The translations under genes and the position numbers were made by a program. The notes under the pieces are model-generated. The model did no database searches, was not told where the DNA came from, and saw nothing but the letters and a program-made list of their open reading frames with translations. From the NCBI GenBank assembly GCA_900767415.1, contig CAAFYZ010000022.1, forward strand, positions 1-45,837: a stretch of 45,837 nt of DNA. Reading direction: 5' to 3'. The stretch comes from Clostridia bacterium (GTDB taxonomy: Bacteria > Bacillota > Clostridia > Oscillospirales > CAG-272). Below, piece by piece: positions 15,445-23,127 of the stretch. Every line of letters starts with the position of its first letter. The stretch's first letter is position 1.

Positions 15445-16044
15445 ATGAAAAAGAATCTTTTATTTCCGCTCCTCGCGATTCTCGGTGCGACGCTGCTGCT
15501 CGCCGTCCTGCCGACGGAGGCGGACGCCGCCATTTATACCGACACGATCCGTCTGCACGTGCTGGCAAATTCCGACTCCGCGGAAGACCAGATGACAAAA
15601 CTCGCCGTCAGAGACGATCTGCTTCTTACATACGCGAAAGACCTCGGTTCTTTTCGGACGATGAAAGAGGCGGAAGATGAGGTATGCCGTCTCTTGCCGA
15701 AGATGCGTGCGCACGTCAACTCCTTTCTCGCCCGCAGAGGTGCGGACTACGGCGCGGAGGTGACCTTTTCGGTCGAATGGTACGAAACGCGCGAATATGA
15801 AAAATTTACCCTGCCGGCGGGTTATTATCCTTCTCTGCGCGTTCTGCTCGGTCGGGCGGAGGGGAAAAACTGGTGGTGCGTGATGTTCCCTCCTCTCTGT
15901 CTTGACATAGCGACGGAAGACGCCCCCGAGGATGACGGTCTCGGAGCGTACAGCACGTGTGAGCGCGCTCTGATTACGGGCGGATACCGCGTTCGATTCA
16001 AACTTTTGGAGATGGTCTCCGGTGCTTTTCGCGAAAAAAGGTAA
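15445..16044 (+). CDS. spoIIR: Stage II sporulation protein R
   Basis: SpoIIR is made in the forespore, secreted into the space between the two membranes, and triggers SpoIIGA to process pro-sigma-E in the mother cell. The N-terminus is a signal peptide (LLFPLLAILGATLLLAVLP, cleavage likely after ADA). The family signature follows: TIRLHVLANSDSAEDQMTKLAVRD. Later come LPAGYYPSLRVLLGRAEGKNWWCVMFPPLC and a C-terminal KLLEMV segment. The length of 199 residues is normal. The ribosome site is weak (GTGAG). A terminator isolates it from the gene before. With spoIVA it shows that the organism has the endospore pathway. Confidence 0.93.
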   Translation: MKKNLLFPLLAILGATLLLAVLPTEADAAIYTDTIRLHVLANSDSAEDQMTKLAVRDDLLLTYAKDLGSFRTMKEAEDEVCRLLPKMRAHVNSFLARRGADYGAEVTFSVEWYETREYEKFTLPAGYYPSLRVLLGRAEGKNWWCVMFPPLCLDIATEDAPEDDGLGAYSTCERALITGGYRVRFKLLEMVSGAFREKR

Positions 16045-16052
16045 AAAAACCG

Positions 16053-16081
16053 TTGCAATTCTCTCCGTCTTGTGATATGAT
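16053..16081 (+). promoter_or_regulatory. Promoter of smpB
   Basis: TTGCAA, 17 bp, TATGAT, ending 30 bp before the smpB start. Confidence 0.6.
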
Positions 16082-16110
16082 TAGGTAGAAAACAAAACGG
16101 AGGAGCTGGG

Positions 16111-16593
16111 ATGCAGGCAAAAAAGACAGACGGACGGGTCATCACGGAAAACCGCAAGGCACGCCATGATTACTTTGTCGAAGAGGTATACGAGGCGGGA
16201 GTCGCGCTCTACGGGACGGAAGTAAAATCGGTCAGAGCCGGCGCCGTCAATCTGAAAGACGCGTATTGTGACATCCGCGACGGCGAGATATATGCGCTCG
16301 GCGTGCATATCAGTCCGTATGAACAAGGGAATATTTTCAACAAAGATCCCCTGCGCGAGAAAAAACTCCTCATGCACAAAAAGGAGATCATGAAGCTCGT
16401 CGGTCTCGTGACGCGGGACGGATACACGCTGGTTCCCCTTTCGCTTTATTACAAGGGGTCGCGCGTGAAGATGGCAATCGGACTTTGCCGCGGAAAAAAA
16501 CTCTACGACAAGCGGGACGATATGGCACGGCGGGATGCCGACCGCGTGATCGAACGACAGATGAAAGACCGCCGCGGAAACGGCGAAGACTGA
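16111..16593 (+). CDS. smpB: SsrA-binding protein SmpB
   Basis: SmpB binds tmRNA (SsrA) and brings it to stalled ribosomes for trans-translation. The protein has 160 residues with the full OB-fold signature: ENRKARHDYFVEEVYEAGVAL, GTEVKSVRAGAVNLKDAYCDI, ISPYEQGNIFNKDPLREKKLL, and a basic C-terminal tail (GKKLYDKRDDMARRDADR) that enters the mRNA channel. GGAG precedes the ATG. I find no tmRNA gene in the window, although it is often nearby. Confidence 0.97.
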   Translation: MQAKKTDGRVITENRKARHDYFVEEVYEAGVALYGTEVKSVRAGAVNLKDAYCDIRDGEIYALGVHISPYEQGNIFNKDPLREKKLLMHKKEIMKLVGLVTRDGYTLVPLSLYYKGSRVKMAIGLCRGKKLYDKRDDMARRDADRVIERQMKDRRGNGED

Positions 16594-16623
16594 AACGTGC
16601 GGATCTGAACTTATCCGATTTTG

Positions 16624-16667
16624 ATATGCACCCAAAAAGTCAGAAACTTTTTGAGGTGCATATTTTC
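16624..16667 (+). terminator. Terminator after smpB
   Basis: ATATGCACC with inner AAAAAGT pairs with ACTTTTT and GGTGCATAT, followed by TTTTC. Confidence 0.75.
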
Positions 16668-16704
16668 ATGTCGAGAAAACGGAAAATACTGTCAGGTAAT
16701 CCGC

Positions 16705-16748
16705 CAACGCAAAAGGACAGTCCCGAAAGAGACTGTCCTTTTGCGTTG
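16705..16748. terminator. Long perfect hairpin between smpB and glnN
   Basis: A perfect 18-bp stem (CAACGCAAAAGGACAGTC and its complement) with an 8-nt loop. T-rich sequence follows on the plus strand only. It lies between the converging ends of smpB and glnN and probably stops one or both. Confidence 0.75.
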
Positions 16749-16760
16749 TGTTTTCTTGTT

Positions 16761-18857
16761 TTATCTTACGCCGAACAGAAGATCGGCATAATCCGGGAAG
16801 AGTCTGTATTTTGCGGGGATCATGGTTTCCGCCTCGTCCGCGACGGCGCGGAGCGCCGCCATCTTCGGCAGAAGAACGTCGCGGATTCTCTGCGACGCCT
16901 CGGTAACGTCGGACACGGCTTTATAGGCGATCTCGGCGTTTTCCAACTCTTCCGTTGCGCGGTCAATCTCTTCGACAAGCGCAGAGAGGGCGGTAATCTG
17001 CTTTTTTTCGTAAGCACCGGAAAGATTTTTACAAACGGAGAGTTTCTTTTCGCAGGCATCTGCGAGTGCGGCGATTGCCTCTTCGGCGGCGGGAAGAATC
17101 TGCTTTCTCGCCATATCGACCATGGTCAACGCCTCGATGTTGACGGTCTTGCAATAATTCTCCAGCGTGATCTCGTAGCGGGAAAGAATCTCCGGCATGG
17201 TGAATACGCCGAGGCGGGTCAGCATCTCGGTATTTTTCTTTTCGAGAATACAGGGCAAGGCATCGGGGGTGGTGCGCAGGTACAGAAATCCGCTCTTTTC
17301 CGTCGCATCGTGAATCCATGCGTCGTCATATCCGTTGCCGTTGAAGATGATGCGCTTATGCTTTTTCACGACCTCGCGGATCAGAGTATGAAGTTCTCCC
17401 TCGAAATCCGACGCCCCTTCCAGGCGGTCGGCGTACTGCCGCAGAGATTCGGCAACCGAAGCGTTCAGCATGATGTTGGCGCAGGCGATGCTGTTCGACG
17501 AGCCGAGCATACGGAATTCGAACTTGTTGCCGGTAAAGGCGAAGGGAGAGGTGCGGTTCCTGTCTGTGGTGTCGCGCGTAAACTTCGGCAGGACGTGAAC
17601 GCCGAGCCGCATGACGGTCTTCTCTGCTTTGTTGTACGGCGTCTCGTTCTCGATCGCGTCGAGGACGGCGGTCAGCTCGTCACCGAGGAACATGGAGACG
17701 ACGGCGGGCGGCGCCTCGTTCGCACCGAGGCGATGATCGTTCCCTGCCGTAGCGACCGAAAGACGCAAAAGGTCCTGATAATCGTCCACCGCCTGAATCA
17801 CACCGCAAAGGAAAAGAAGAAACTGCGCGTTCTCATACGGCGTCTCGCCCGGGGTCAGAAGATTGATTCCGGTATCGGTGGAAATCGACCAGTTGTTATG
17901 CTTTCCGCTCCCGTTGACACCGGCAAACGGCTTTTCGTGAAGAAGGCAGACAAGACCGTGGCGGGCAGCGACCTTCTGCATAATCTCCATCGTCAGCTGA
18001 TTGTGGTCGGTGGCAATATTTGTCGTGGTGTAAATCGGCGCCAGTTCGTGCTGTGCCGGAGCGACTTCGTTGTGTTCTGTCTTCGCGAGGATACCGAGTT
18101 TCCAGAGTTCGCGGTTCAGCTCTTCCATGTATGCCGCGACGCGGGGCTTGATTACACCGAAATAGTGATCGTCAAGTTCCTGCCCTTTCGGCGGCTTTGC
18201 ACCGAAGAGTGTACGCCCGCAAAAGACAAGATCCGGGCGTTTATCATACATTTCTTTGTCGATCAGAAAATATTCCTGTTCCGGTCCGACGCAGGTACGG
18301 ACGCACTTTGCCTCGGTGTTGCCGAAAAGACGGAGAATCCGCAACGCCTGCTTGTTCAGTGCCTGCATGGAACGGAGAAGCGGCGTCTTTTTATCCAGCG
18401 CCTCTCCTCCGTAAGAGCAGAAAGCGGTCGGGATGCAAAGCGTCTTCCCTTTGATAAACGCATAGGACGTGGGGTCCCACGCGGTGTACCCGCGCGCCTC
18501 GAACGTGGCACGAAGACCTCCGGACGGAAAAGAGGAAGCGTCCGGCTCTCCCTTGATCAGTTCTTTGCCCGAAAACTCAAGCAACACGCCGCCGTCCGGT
18601 GCGGGGGTGATGAAACTGTCGTGCTTTTCTGCCGTGACACCCGTCAGCGGCTGAAACCAATGGGTAAAATGCGTCGCGCCGTGTTCGGTCGCCCAATCCT
18701 TCATCGCATCGGCGACGGCGTTCGCCACTTCGCTGTCGAGGCGTGCGCCCTCGTCGATGGTTTTTTTCAGGGACTGATAGACCGAGGCGGGTAATTTTGC
18801 CTTCATCATACGGTCGTCGAAGACGAGACTGCCGAAATATTCCGATATTGTTTCCAT
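16761..18857 (-). CDS. glnN: Glutamine synthetase, type III
   Basis: It makes glutamine from glutamate, ammonia and ATP as a large dodecamer. The 698-residue length marks the GSIII class, against about 400-470 for GSI. Class features are the N-terminal FGSLVFDDRMMKAKLP, THWFQPLTGVTAEKHDSF, the metal-site glutamates in CVGPEQEYFLIDKEMY and TEHNEVAPAQHELAP, and the active-site loop PFAGVNGSGKHNNWS. The ATG at 18857 follows GGAGGA; the frame is open further up, but that part encodes the structured leader. The leader (18858-18984) carries two terminator-like hairpins behind a consensus promoter, so expression is probably set by antitermination. A second glutamine synthetase, GSI type, lies at 36198. 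Confidence 0.95.
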   Translation of the reverse strand: METISEYFGSLVFDDRMMKAKLPASVYQSLKKTIDEGARLDSEVANAVADAMKDWATEHGATHFTHWFQPLTGVTAEKHDSFITPAPDGGVLLEFSGKELIKGEPDASSFPSGGLRATFEARGYTAWDPTSYAFIKGKTLCIPTAFCSYGGEALDKKTPLLRSMQALNKQALRILRLFGNTEAKCVRTCVGPEQEYFLIDKEMYDKRPDLVFCGRTLFGAKPPKGQELDDHYFGVIKPRVAAYMEELNRELWKLGILAKTEHNEVAPAQHELAPIYTTTNIATDHNQLTMEIMQKVAARHGLVCLLHEKPFAGVNGSGKHNNWSISTDTGINLLTPGETPYENAQFLLFLCGVIQAVDDYQDLLRLSVATAGNDHRLGANEAPPAVVSMFLGDELTAVLDAIENETPYNKAEKTVMRLGVHVLPKFTRDTTDRNRTSPFAFTGNKFEFRMLGSSNSIACANIMLNASVAESLRQYADRLEGASDFEGELHTLIREVVKKHKRIIFNGNGYDDAWIHDATEKSGFLYLRTTPDALPCILEKKNTEMLTRLGVFTMPEILSRYEITLENYCKTVNIEALTMVDMARKQILPAAEEAIAALADACEKKLSVCKNLSGAYEKKQITALSALVEEIDRATEELENAEIAYKAVSDVTEASQRIRDVLLPKMAALRAVADEAETMIPAKYRLFPDYADLLFGVR

Positions 18858-18984
18858 ACTTCCTCCGAAATGAAAAACGAGCGAGAGAGACCCGTCGGGA
18901 CGGGACGCCTTTGCCTCGCTCGTTTTATTGAATCCATTCAAAAAAGGGACTTCGAGAAAATTCTCGAAGACCCCTTTGCCTTAC
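18858..18984 (-). promoter_or_regulatory. Structured leader of glnN with two tandem terminator-like hairpins
   Basis: The leader RNA from a start near 18984 holds two hairpins. Hairpin 1 (18941-18978) has CTTCGAGAA/TTCTCGAAG plus GGG/CCC and is followed by six U. Hairpin 2 (18873-18926) has AACGAGCGAG/CTCGCTCGTT with an inner GGCGTCCC.GGGACG helix and also ends in U. It stops just before the ribosome site. The sequence GGCAAAGGGGTC (18969-18980) opens hairpin 1 and GGCAAAGGCGTC (18904-18915) lies in hairpin 2. A similar sequence is in the leader RNA upstream of glnA. I recognise no known riboswitch. Confidence 0.7.
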
Positions 18985-18990
18985 GAAAGA

Positions 18991-19019
18991 ATTATAAACA
19001 TTTTTTCCGCTTTTGTCAA
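18991..19019 (-). promoter_or_regulatory. Promoter of glnN
   Basis: Perfect consensus on the minus strand: TTGACA, 17 bp, TATAAT. Such a strong promoter fits control after initiation, at the leader hairpins. Confidence 0.85.
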
Positions 19020-19068
19020 GATGTTTTCCGAAAAAAATTCGCTTTTTGCGAAAATATCTTTTTTTCTC

Positions 19069-19097
19069 TTGACAAAACGGACGGGATTCGCTATAAT
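19069..19097 (+). promoter_or_regulatory. Promoter of tyrS and its T-box leader
   Basis: Perfect consensus TTGACA, 17 bp, TATAAT, back to back with the glnN promoter. Confidence 0.88.
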
Positions 19098-19103
19098 ATT
19101 CTC

Positions 19104-19367
19104 AAAGCGTTGAGAAGAAAAAGTAGCCCCGGCGAAAGAGCCACAGAGAGCGGACGGTTGGTGTGAGTCCGTGCCTTTCTCCGTATGTGAATACCTCTTT
19201 GAGCGCGCACCGAAGTTCCCTTCTTCCGAATGTGTAGGATGCGCCGGGATCGCCCGTTATCGCGAAGGACTTTAACCGAAGTCCGTAAGGTCTCCGCGAG
19301 GAGACAAAACAAGGTGGTACCGCGTTGATTACGCCCTTGGGATTTTTCCCGAGGGCTTTTGTTTTTT
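19104..19367 (+). promoter_or_regulatory. Tyrosine T-box leader
   Basis: This leader senses uncharged tRNA-Tyr and lets transcription pass into tyrS when tyrosine is short. Parts seen: an AGTA box near 19131, the distal stem I sequence GGTGTGAG (about 19160-19167), a specifier TAC (Tyr) at 19192-19194 in the context GAATAC, and the T-box AAGGTGGTACCGCG at 19311-19324. The terminator at 19333-19367 follows (GCCCTTGGGA with TCCCGAGGGC and a T tract). The UGG in the T-box pairs with a free CCA end. The order and spacing are canonical. Confidence 0.95.
19333..19367 (+). terminator. T-box terminator of tyrS
   Basis: GCCCTTGGGA pairs with TCCCGAGGGC and is followed by TTTTGTTTTTT. It forms when charged tRNA-Tyr is bound. 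Confidence 0.9.
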
Positions 19368-19404
19368 GATTATTATATTGCCAAACGGCGAGAGGAGATA
19401 CCTT

Positions 19405-20625
19405 ATGAAAATCTACGAAGAACTGGTCGCGCGCGGACTGATCGCCCAGGTGACGGACGAGACGGAAATCCGCGAGCTGATCAATGAAGGAAAGGCGACC
19501 TTTTACATCGGGTTCGACCCGACGGCGGACAGTCTGCACGTCGGACACTTTATGGCACTCTGCCTGATGAAACGCCTGCAGATGGCAGGCAACCGTCCGA
19601 TCGTCCTGATCGGTGGCGGTACCGGCTATATCGGCGACCCGTCGGGACGTAGCGATATGCGCTCTATGATGACGCCCGAGACCATCCGTCACAACTGCGA
19701 CTGCTTCAAAAAGCAGATGGAACGGTTCATCGAATTCGGCGAAGGCAAGGCACAGATGGTCAACAATGCCGACTGGCTGCTGAAACTCAATTACATCGAA
19801 CTTCTGCGCGATGTGGGTGCCTGCTTCTCCGTCAACCGTATGCTGGGGGCGGAATGCTATAAGCAGAGAATGGAAAAAGGACTTTCCTTCCTTGAATTCA
19901 ACTATATGATTATGCAGTCCTACGACTTCTATCATCTGTTCCGTGAGTATGGCTGTAATATGCAGTTTGGCGGAGACGATCAGTGGTCGAATATGCTCTA
20001 CGGTACGGAACTGATCCGCAAAAAACTCGGCAAGGACGCGTATGCGATGACGATCAATCTTCTCCTCAACTCCGAGGGTAAGAAGATGGGAAAAACGCAG
20101 AGCGGTGCCGTGTGGCTCGACCCCGCGAAGACCTCTCCTTACGACTTCTTCCAGTACTGGCGGAACGTGGACGACAAGGACGTGCTCAAATGCATCCGTA
20201 TGCTGACCTTCCTGCCCCTCGAAGAAATCGACAAAATGGACGCGTGGGAAGGCGCGAAACTCAACGAAGCCAAAGAGATTCTCGCGTATGAGCTGACAAA
20301 ACTCATCCACGGCGAGGAAGAGGCGGAAAAGGCGAAAGCCGCATCCCGCGCGCTCTTCGTCGGCGGAAGCAGTGAGTTGACCCCCTCGGTCGAAGTCACG
20401 GCAGACGCGCTCTCCGACGGAAAGATCGACGTCAATTCTCTGCTTGTGCTCGGCAAGATGGTTCCCTCCCGTTCCGAAGGCAGACGCGCCATCGAACAGG
20501 GCGGCGTTACCGTCGACGGCGAAAAAGTGAGCGATGTCAAAGCAACCGTGGCGGAAGAAGAACTGCGTGCCGGCGTGCTGATTAAGCGCGGCAAAAAAAG
20601 TTTTGTCAAATTCCTTCTGAAATAA
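19405..20625 (+). CDS. tyrS: Tyrosyl-tRNA synthetase
   Basis: It charges tRNA-Tyr with tyrosine, 406 residues. The class I signatures are visible: the HIGH-type motif in DSLHVGHFMAL, the KMSKS-type motif as KKMGKT, and tyrosine-pocket segments such as EFNYMIMQSYDFYHL. The C-terminal S4-type RNA-binding domain covers about residues 340-406 (SEGRRAIEQGGVTVDGEKVSD). AGGAG precedes the ATG at 19405. It is controlled by the Tyr T-box and ends in the two-way terminator at 20632-20664. Confidence 0.97.
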   Translation: MKIYEELVARGLIAQVTDETEIRELINEGKATFYIGFDPTADSLHVGHFMALCLMKRLQMAGNRPIVLIGGGTGYIGDPSGRSDMRSMMTPETIRHNCDCFKKQMERFIEFGEGKAQMVNNADWLLKLNYIELLRDVGACFSVNRMLGAECYKQRMEKGLSFLEFNYMIMQSYDFYHLFREYGCNMQFGGDDQWSNMLYGTELIRKKLGKDAYAMTINLLLNSEGKKMGKTQSGAVWLDPAKTSPYDFFQYWRNVDDKDVLKCIRMLTFLPLEEIDKMDAWEGAKLNEAKEILAYELTKLIHGEEEAEKAKAASRALFVGGSSELTPSVEVTADALSDGKIDVNSLLVLGKMVPSRSEGRRAIEQGGVTVDGEKVSDVKATVAEEELRAGVLIKRGKKSFVKFLLK

Positions 20626-20631
20626 CAGAAG

Positions 20632-20664
20632 AAAGCGGCTGTCGCATTTTGCGACAGCCGCTTT
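20632..20664. terminator. Two-way terminator between tyrS and the SGNH hydrolase gene
   Basis: AAAGCGGCTGTCGCA and its perfect complement with a 3-nt loop. Confidence 0.85.
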
Positions 20665-20676
20665 AACCGTTCTGCC

Positions 20677-21273
20677 TTATTTTTTCCATGCCGTTTTAAT
20701 GCTTTTTACAACATTTTCGGCAAGGGTGTGAAACCCTGTCGCGGTATAATGAATCCCGTCGGGTGATCGGTCGGACATCGGAATCGCAAGGGAGACACGA
20801 TACAGGTCATCGATCGGCAAAGAGAGCTCCTCTGCGAGAGCGCGGAGCGCCTCGTTCCGCTCCGAAATCCGCGGCGTCCATGCGGCGGAGAGGATATCGC
20901 TTTTCTCTTCGTACGCGACGGTCGTCGTCGCGAGAATCGGAGCGGCACCCGTCGTGCGAAGTTCGGAGAGAAGCTCCCGCATACGCTCTTCATAAACCTC
21001 TCGCGACACATGAATCCCGTGAAGTCCGTGATTGATATGGATCAGGTTATAGTGGCTGTCACGTGCAAATTCGCGGATCAGAGTGTAATAAAAAGACGTG
21101 TCGATCGCATAGGACGTCGCGATATAATCTACATAGAAGACACCAGAAAGCAGCGTGCGTACGCACGCCTGATAGCCGCGGGTAATGGAATCTCCGATCA
21201 GAAGTACGCGCGGAAGATCCTCTTTTTCGGTATGATCGCACCAACTCTCAATCCATTCAAAACATTCTTTCAT
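20677..21273 (-). CDS. SGNH/GDSL-family hydrolase
   Basis: A 198-residue esterase-like enzyme. The nucleophile Ser is in VLLIGDSITRGYQ (block I), a Gly/Asn oxyanion region is in NLIHINHGLHGIH, and the Asp/His pair is in SPDGIHYTATGFHTLAE (block V). No signal peptide is present, so it is likely cytosolic. It lies 37 bp after the fucosidase gene and is probably in the same transcript, which suggests removal of acyl groups from glycans or sugars. The substrate is unknown. Confidence 0.88.
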   Translation of the reverse strand: MKECFEWIESWCDHTEKEDLPRVLLIGDSITRGYQACVRTLLSGVFYVDYIATSYAIDTSFYYTLIREFARDSHYNLIHINHGLHGIHVSREVYEERMRELLSELRTTGAAPILATTTVAYEEKSDILSAAWTPRISERNEALRALAEELSLPIDDLYRVSLAIPMSDRSPDGIHYTATGFHTLAENVVKSIKTAWKK

Positions 21274-21310
21274 TGTTCTGACGCTCCTTTTCGTTTTTTC
21301 AAATGGGAAT

Positions 21311-22567
21311 TTATTCGGCGGTATGATACGCTTTCATATCCGCAAGGCGAAAATCACCGTCGCTCCCGGTAATTTCGAGAATCAGCTTTGACGCGCGGAC
21401 GGTCGGAAGCTGACAGATGGTTTTATGTCCGATGGTGGCACCCTTATAAACTAAGATCTTCTTGTTTTTATAGCGTCCCGGGCAGAAATACAGTTTGAAT
21501 GCGCGTGCTGTCTGCCCTTCGGAGAGATTCTCGGAGATAACGACACGGTTCACGAGAGGCGGCTCGGAAGAGGTAATCGAAAAGGCACCGTCCTCCTCTT
21601 TTTTCGGAGCGGTAAAGAACGCGGGATTTTCATAAGTATGGCGGATCTTCTCGCCGAGGGCGAGGATGCGTGCCTTATCCGCATCGGGCAGAAGCCCCCG
21701 CGTATCGGGGCCGATATTCAGAAGAAAATTCGAGCCGTTTCCGACCGACATCTCATACATACCGAAAAGTTCTTCCGCGGATTTTAAGGAATCTTCGTTG
21801 TTATCGTAAAACCAGGTATCGCGGATCCGGCAGTCGCACTCGGCGGGCAAAAATGCCTCTTCGGGGAACGTCTCTTCCCTGCTTGTTCGCTCGGAAATCG
21901 GAGCGGACATCACCGCGAGCGGGTTCTCCTTCGAGGCGTAGCCGTCCTCGTTCCCGATCCAGCGTACCGAAGGATTCCATGCCGCCGTGCAAAAGGTCAG
22001 AATCCCCGGCTGAAGGCGACGGATCTCGCGGACGATGCGTTCTTTGTCATACTCATGATTTTCCGAACCGCAACCGTCGAACCAAAGATAGTCGATCTTG
22101 CCGTAGTTTGTCAGAAGTTCGGAGATCTGCGCGATAAAATAATCGTCATATTCCTTCTCGTCTTCAAATTTTACGGCGGTCTCTCCCCATTGAGCGGGCG
22201 AATAATACAGACCGACTTTTACGCCTGCCGACCGACACGCATCGACAAACTCGGCGACGACATCTCCTTTTCCCTCTTTCCACGGCGTATTCTTCACACT
22301 GTACTCGGTATAGGCAGAAGGCCAAAGAGCGAAACCGTCATGGTGTTTCGCCGTCAGGATCGCATACTTTGCGCCGGCTCGTTTTGCCGTTTCTACCCAG
22401 TCGGAGCAATCGAGTGCCGACGGACAAAAACCGGAGAGCGGCATATCTCTGCCGTCCCAGTCGACGTGTCCGGGATAAAAACTCCGGATACCGAAATGAA
22501 AGAAAATGCCGAATTCCCAATCGAGGAACTCCGCCTGCTTCGCGGAAAGCGTCGCGTGTTTTTTCAT
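21311..22567 (-). CDS. Alpha-L-fucosidase family glycoside hydrolase (GH29)
   Basis: The 418-residue protein cleaves terminal alpha-linked fucose. GH29 features are FGIFFHFGIRSF, AILTAKHHDGFALWPSAYTEYSV, VGLYYSPAQW, and the nucleophile Asp in KIDYLWFDGCGSEN. A C-terminal beta-domain of about 80 residues follows (VNRVVISENLSEGQTARAFKLYF). No signal peptide, so imported short sugars are the likely substrate. The ATG at 22567 has GGAGGA 4-5 nt upstream. Its promoter at 22610-22638 also serves the SGNH hydrolase gene. Such enzymes are common in gut clostridia. Confidence 0.9.
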   Translation of the reverse strand: MKKHATLSAKQAEFLDWEFGIFFHFGIRSFYPGHVDWDGRDMPLSGFCPSALDCSDWVETAKRAGAKYAILTAKHHDGFALWPSAYTEYSVKNTPWKEGKGDVVAEFVDACRSAGVKVGLYYSPAQWGETAVKFEDEKEYDDYFIAQISELLTNYGKIDYLWFDGCGSENHEYDKERIVREIRRLQPGILTFCTAAWNPSVRWIGNEDGYASKENPLAVMSAPISERTSREETFPEEAFLPAECDCRIRDTWFYDNNEDSLKSAEELFGMYEMSVGNGSNFLLNIGPDTRGLLPDADKARILALGEKIRHTYENPAFFTAPKKEEDGAFSITSSEPPLVNRVVISENLSEGQTARAFKLYFCPGRYKNKKILVYKGATIGHKTICQLPTVRASKLILEITGSDGDFRLADMKAYHTAE

Positions 22568-22609
22568 CTTATCCTCCGAATCTTCGAGAGCGCAATATTT
22601 TCTGCTTTC

Positions 22610-22638
22610 ATTATATCCGACGCCGCACCGATTGTCAA
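22610..22638 (-). promoter_or_regulatory. Promoter of the fucosidase-SGNH operon
   Basis: Minus strand TTGACA, 17 bp, TATAAT, 43 bp before the fucosidase start. Confidence 0.8.
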
Positions 22639-22792
22639 GGCGAGGGAGGAAGAATTCTTCCTTTGTGCATGATTTGCCGATAAAAGTCCATGTGCGGAAG
22701 AGTTGTACATCCGACACCGGCAAACGAATGAAGGAAGAAAGAAGTCTTCGGTTTCTTTTTTTATATTTTCGCTTTTATTTTGTAAAAATCCC

Positions 22793-22821
22793 TTGACAAA
22801 AGCGCAAAAATCAAGTATAAT
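22793..22821 (+). promoter_or_regulatory. Promoter of tRNA-Trp
   Basis: TTGACA, 17 bp, TATAAT, ending 15 bp before the tRNA. Confidence 0.85.
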
Positions 22822-22835
22822 AGTATGCGTCCTGT

Positions 22836-22911
22836 AGGGGTATAGCTCAGCTGGTAGAGTACTGGTCTCCAAAACCATGGGTCGTGGGTTCGAATCCTTC
22901 TGCCCCTGCCA
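22836..22911 (+). tRNA. tRNA-Trp (CCA anticodon)
   Basis: A 76-nt cloverleaf: acceptor AGGGGTA with TGCCCCT, D-loop AGCTCAGCTGGTAGAG, anticodon loop CTCCAAA (CCA, tryptophan), T-arm GTGGGTTCGAATCC, and an encoded CCA end. The first anticodon-stem pair (27-43) is a C-U mismatch. It stands alone with its own promoter and terminator. Confidence 0.97.
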
Positions 22912-22971
22912 TACTGTGCGGTCAAAATCGATTCGCACGATGAAAAGAGCCGTTTGGCAAGCCAAACGGCG

Positions 22972-23009
22972 AAAAAACGGGAGATTTCGTAAGATTTCTC
23001 CCGTTTTTT
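22972..23009 (+). terminator. Terminator after tRNA-Trp
   Basis: AAAAAACGGGAGA pairs with TCTCCCGTTTTTT. A second perfect 10-bp hairpin (GCCGTTTGGC, 22949-22970) directly precedes it. Confidence 0.85.
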
Positions 23010-23073
23010 CGTACTCCATCTTTCAATTAAGTTGCCGCCACATTTTCGCTCGCCGCTCTTCACTTTTCGTTTT

Positions 23074-23114
23074 ACAAAAGCCGACCGCTGCGTTTTCGCA
23101 TCGGTCGGTTTTGT
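23074..23114. terminator. Two-way terminator at the end of the DUF1846 gene
   Basis: CCGACCG pairs with CGGTCGG with an inner TGCG/CGCA helix. A-rich and T-rich flanks on either side let it work on both strands. Confidence 0.8.
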
Positions 23115-23127
23115 TCTGCCTTGATTT

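Noticed and set aside
18858..18984. glnN leader as a known glutamine riboswitch (glnA RNA) or a classic ANTAR dual-hexaloop site
   Set aside because: I find neither the conserved glnA RNA core nor paired six-base loops of AnnGnn type.
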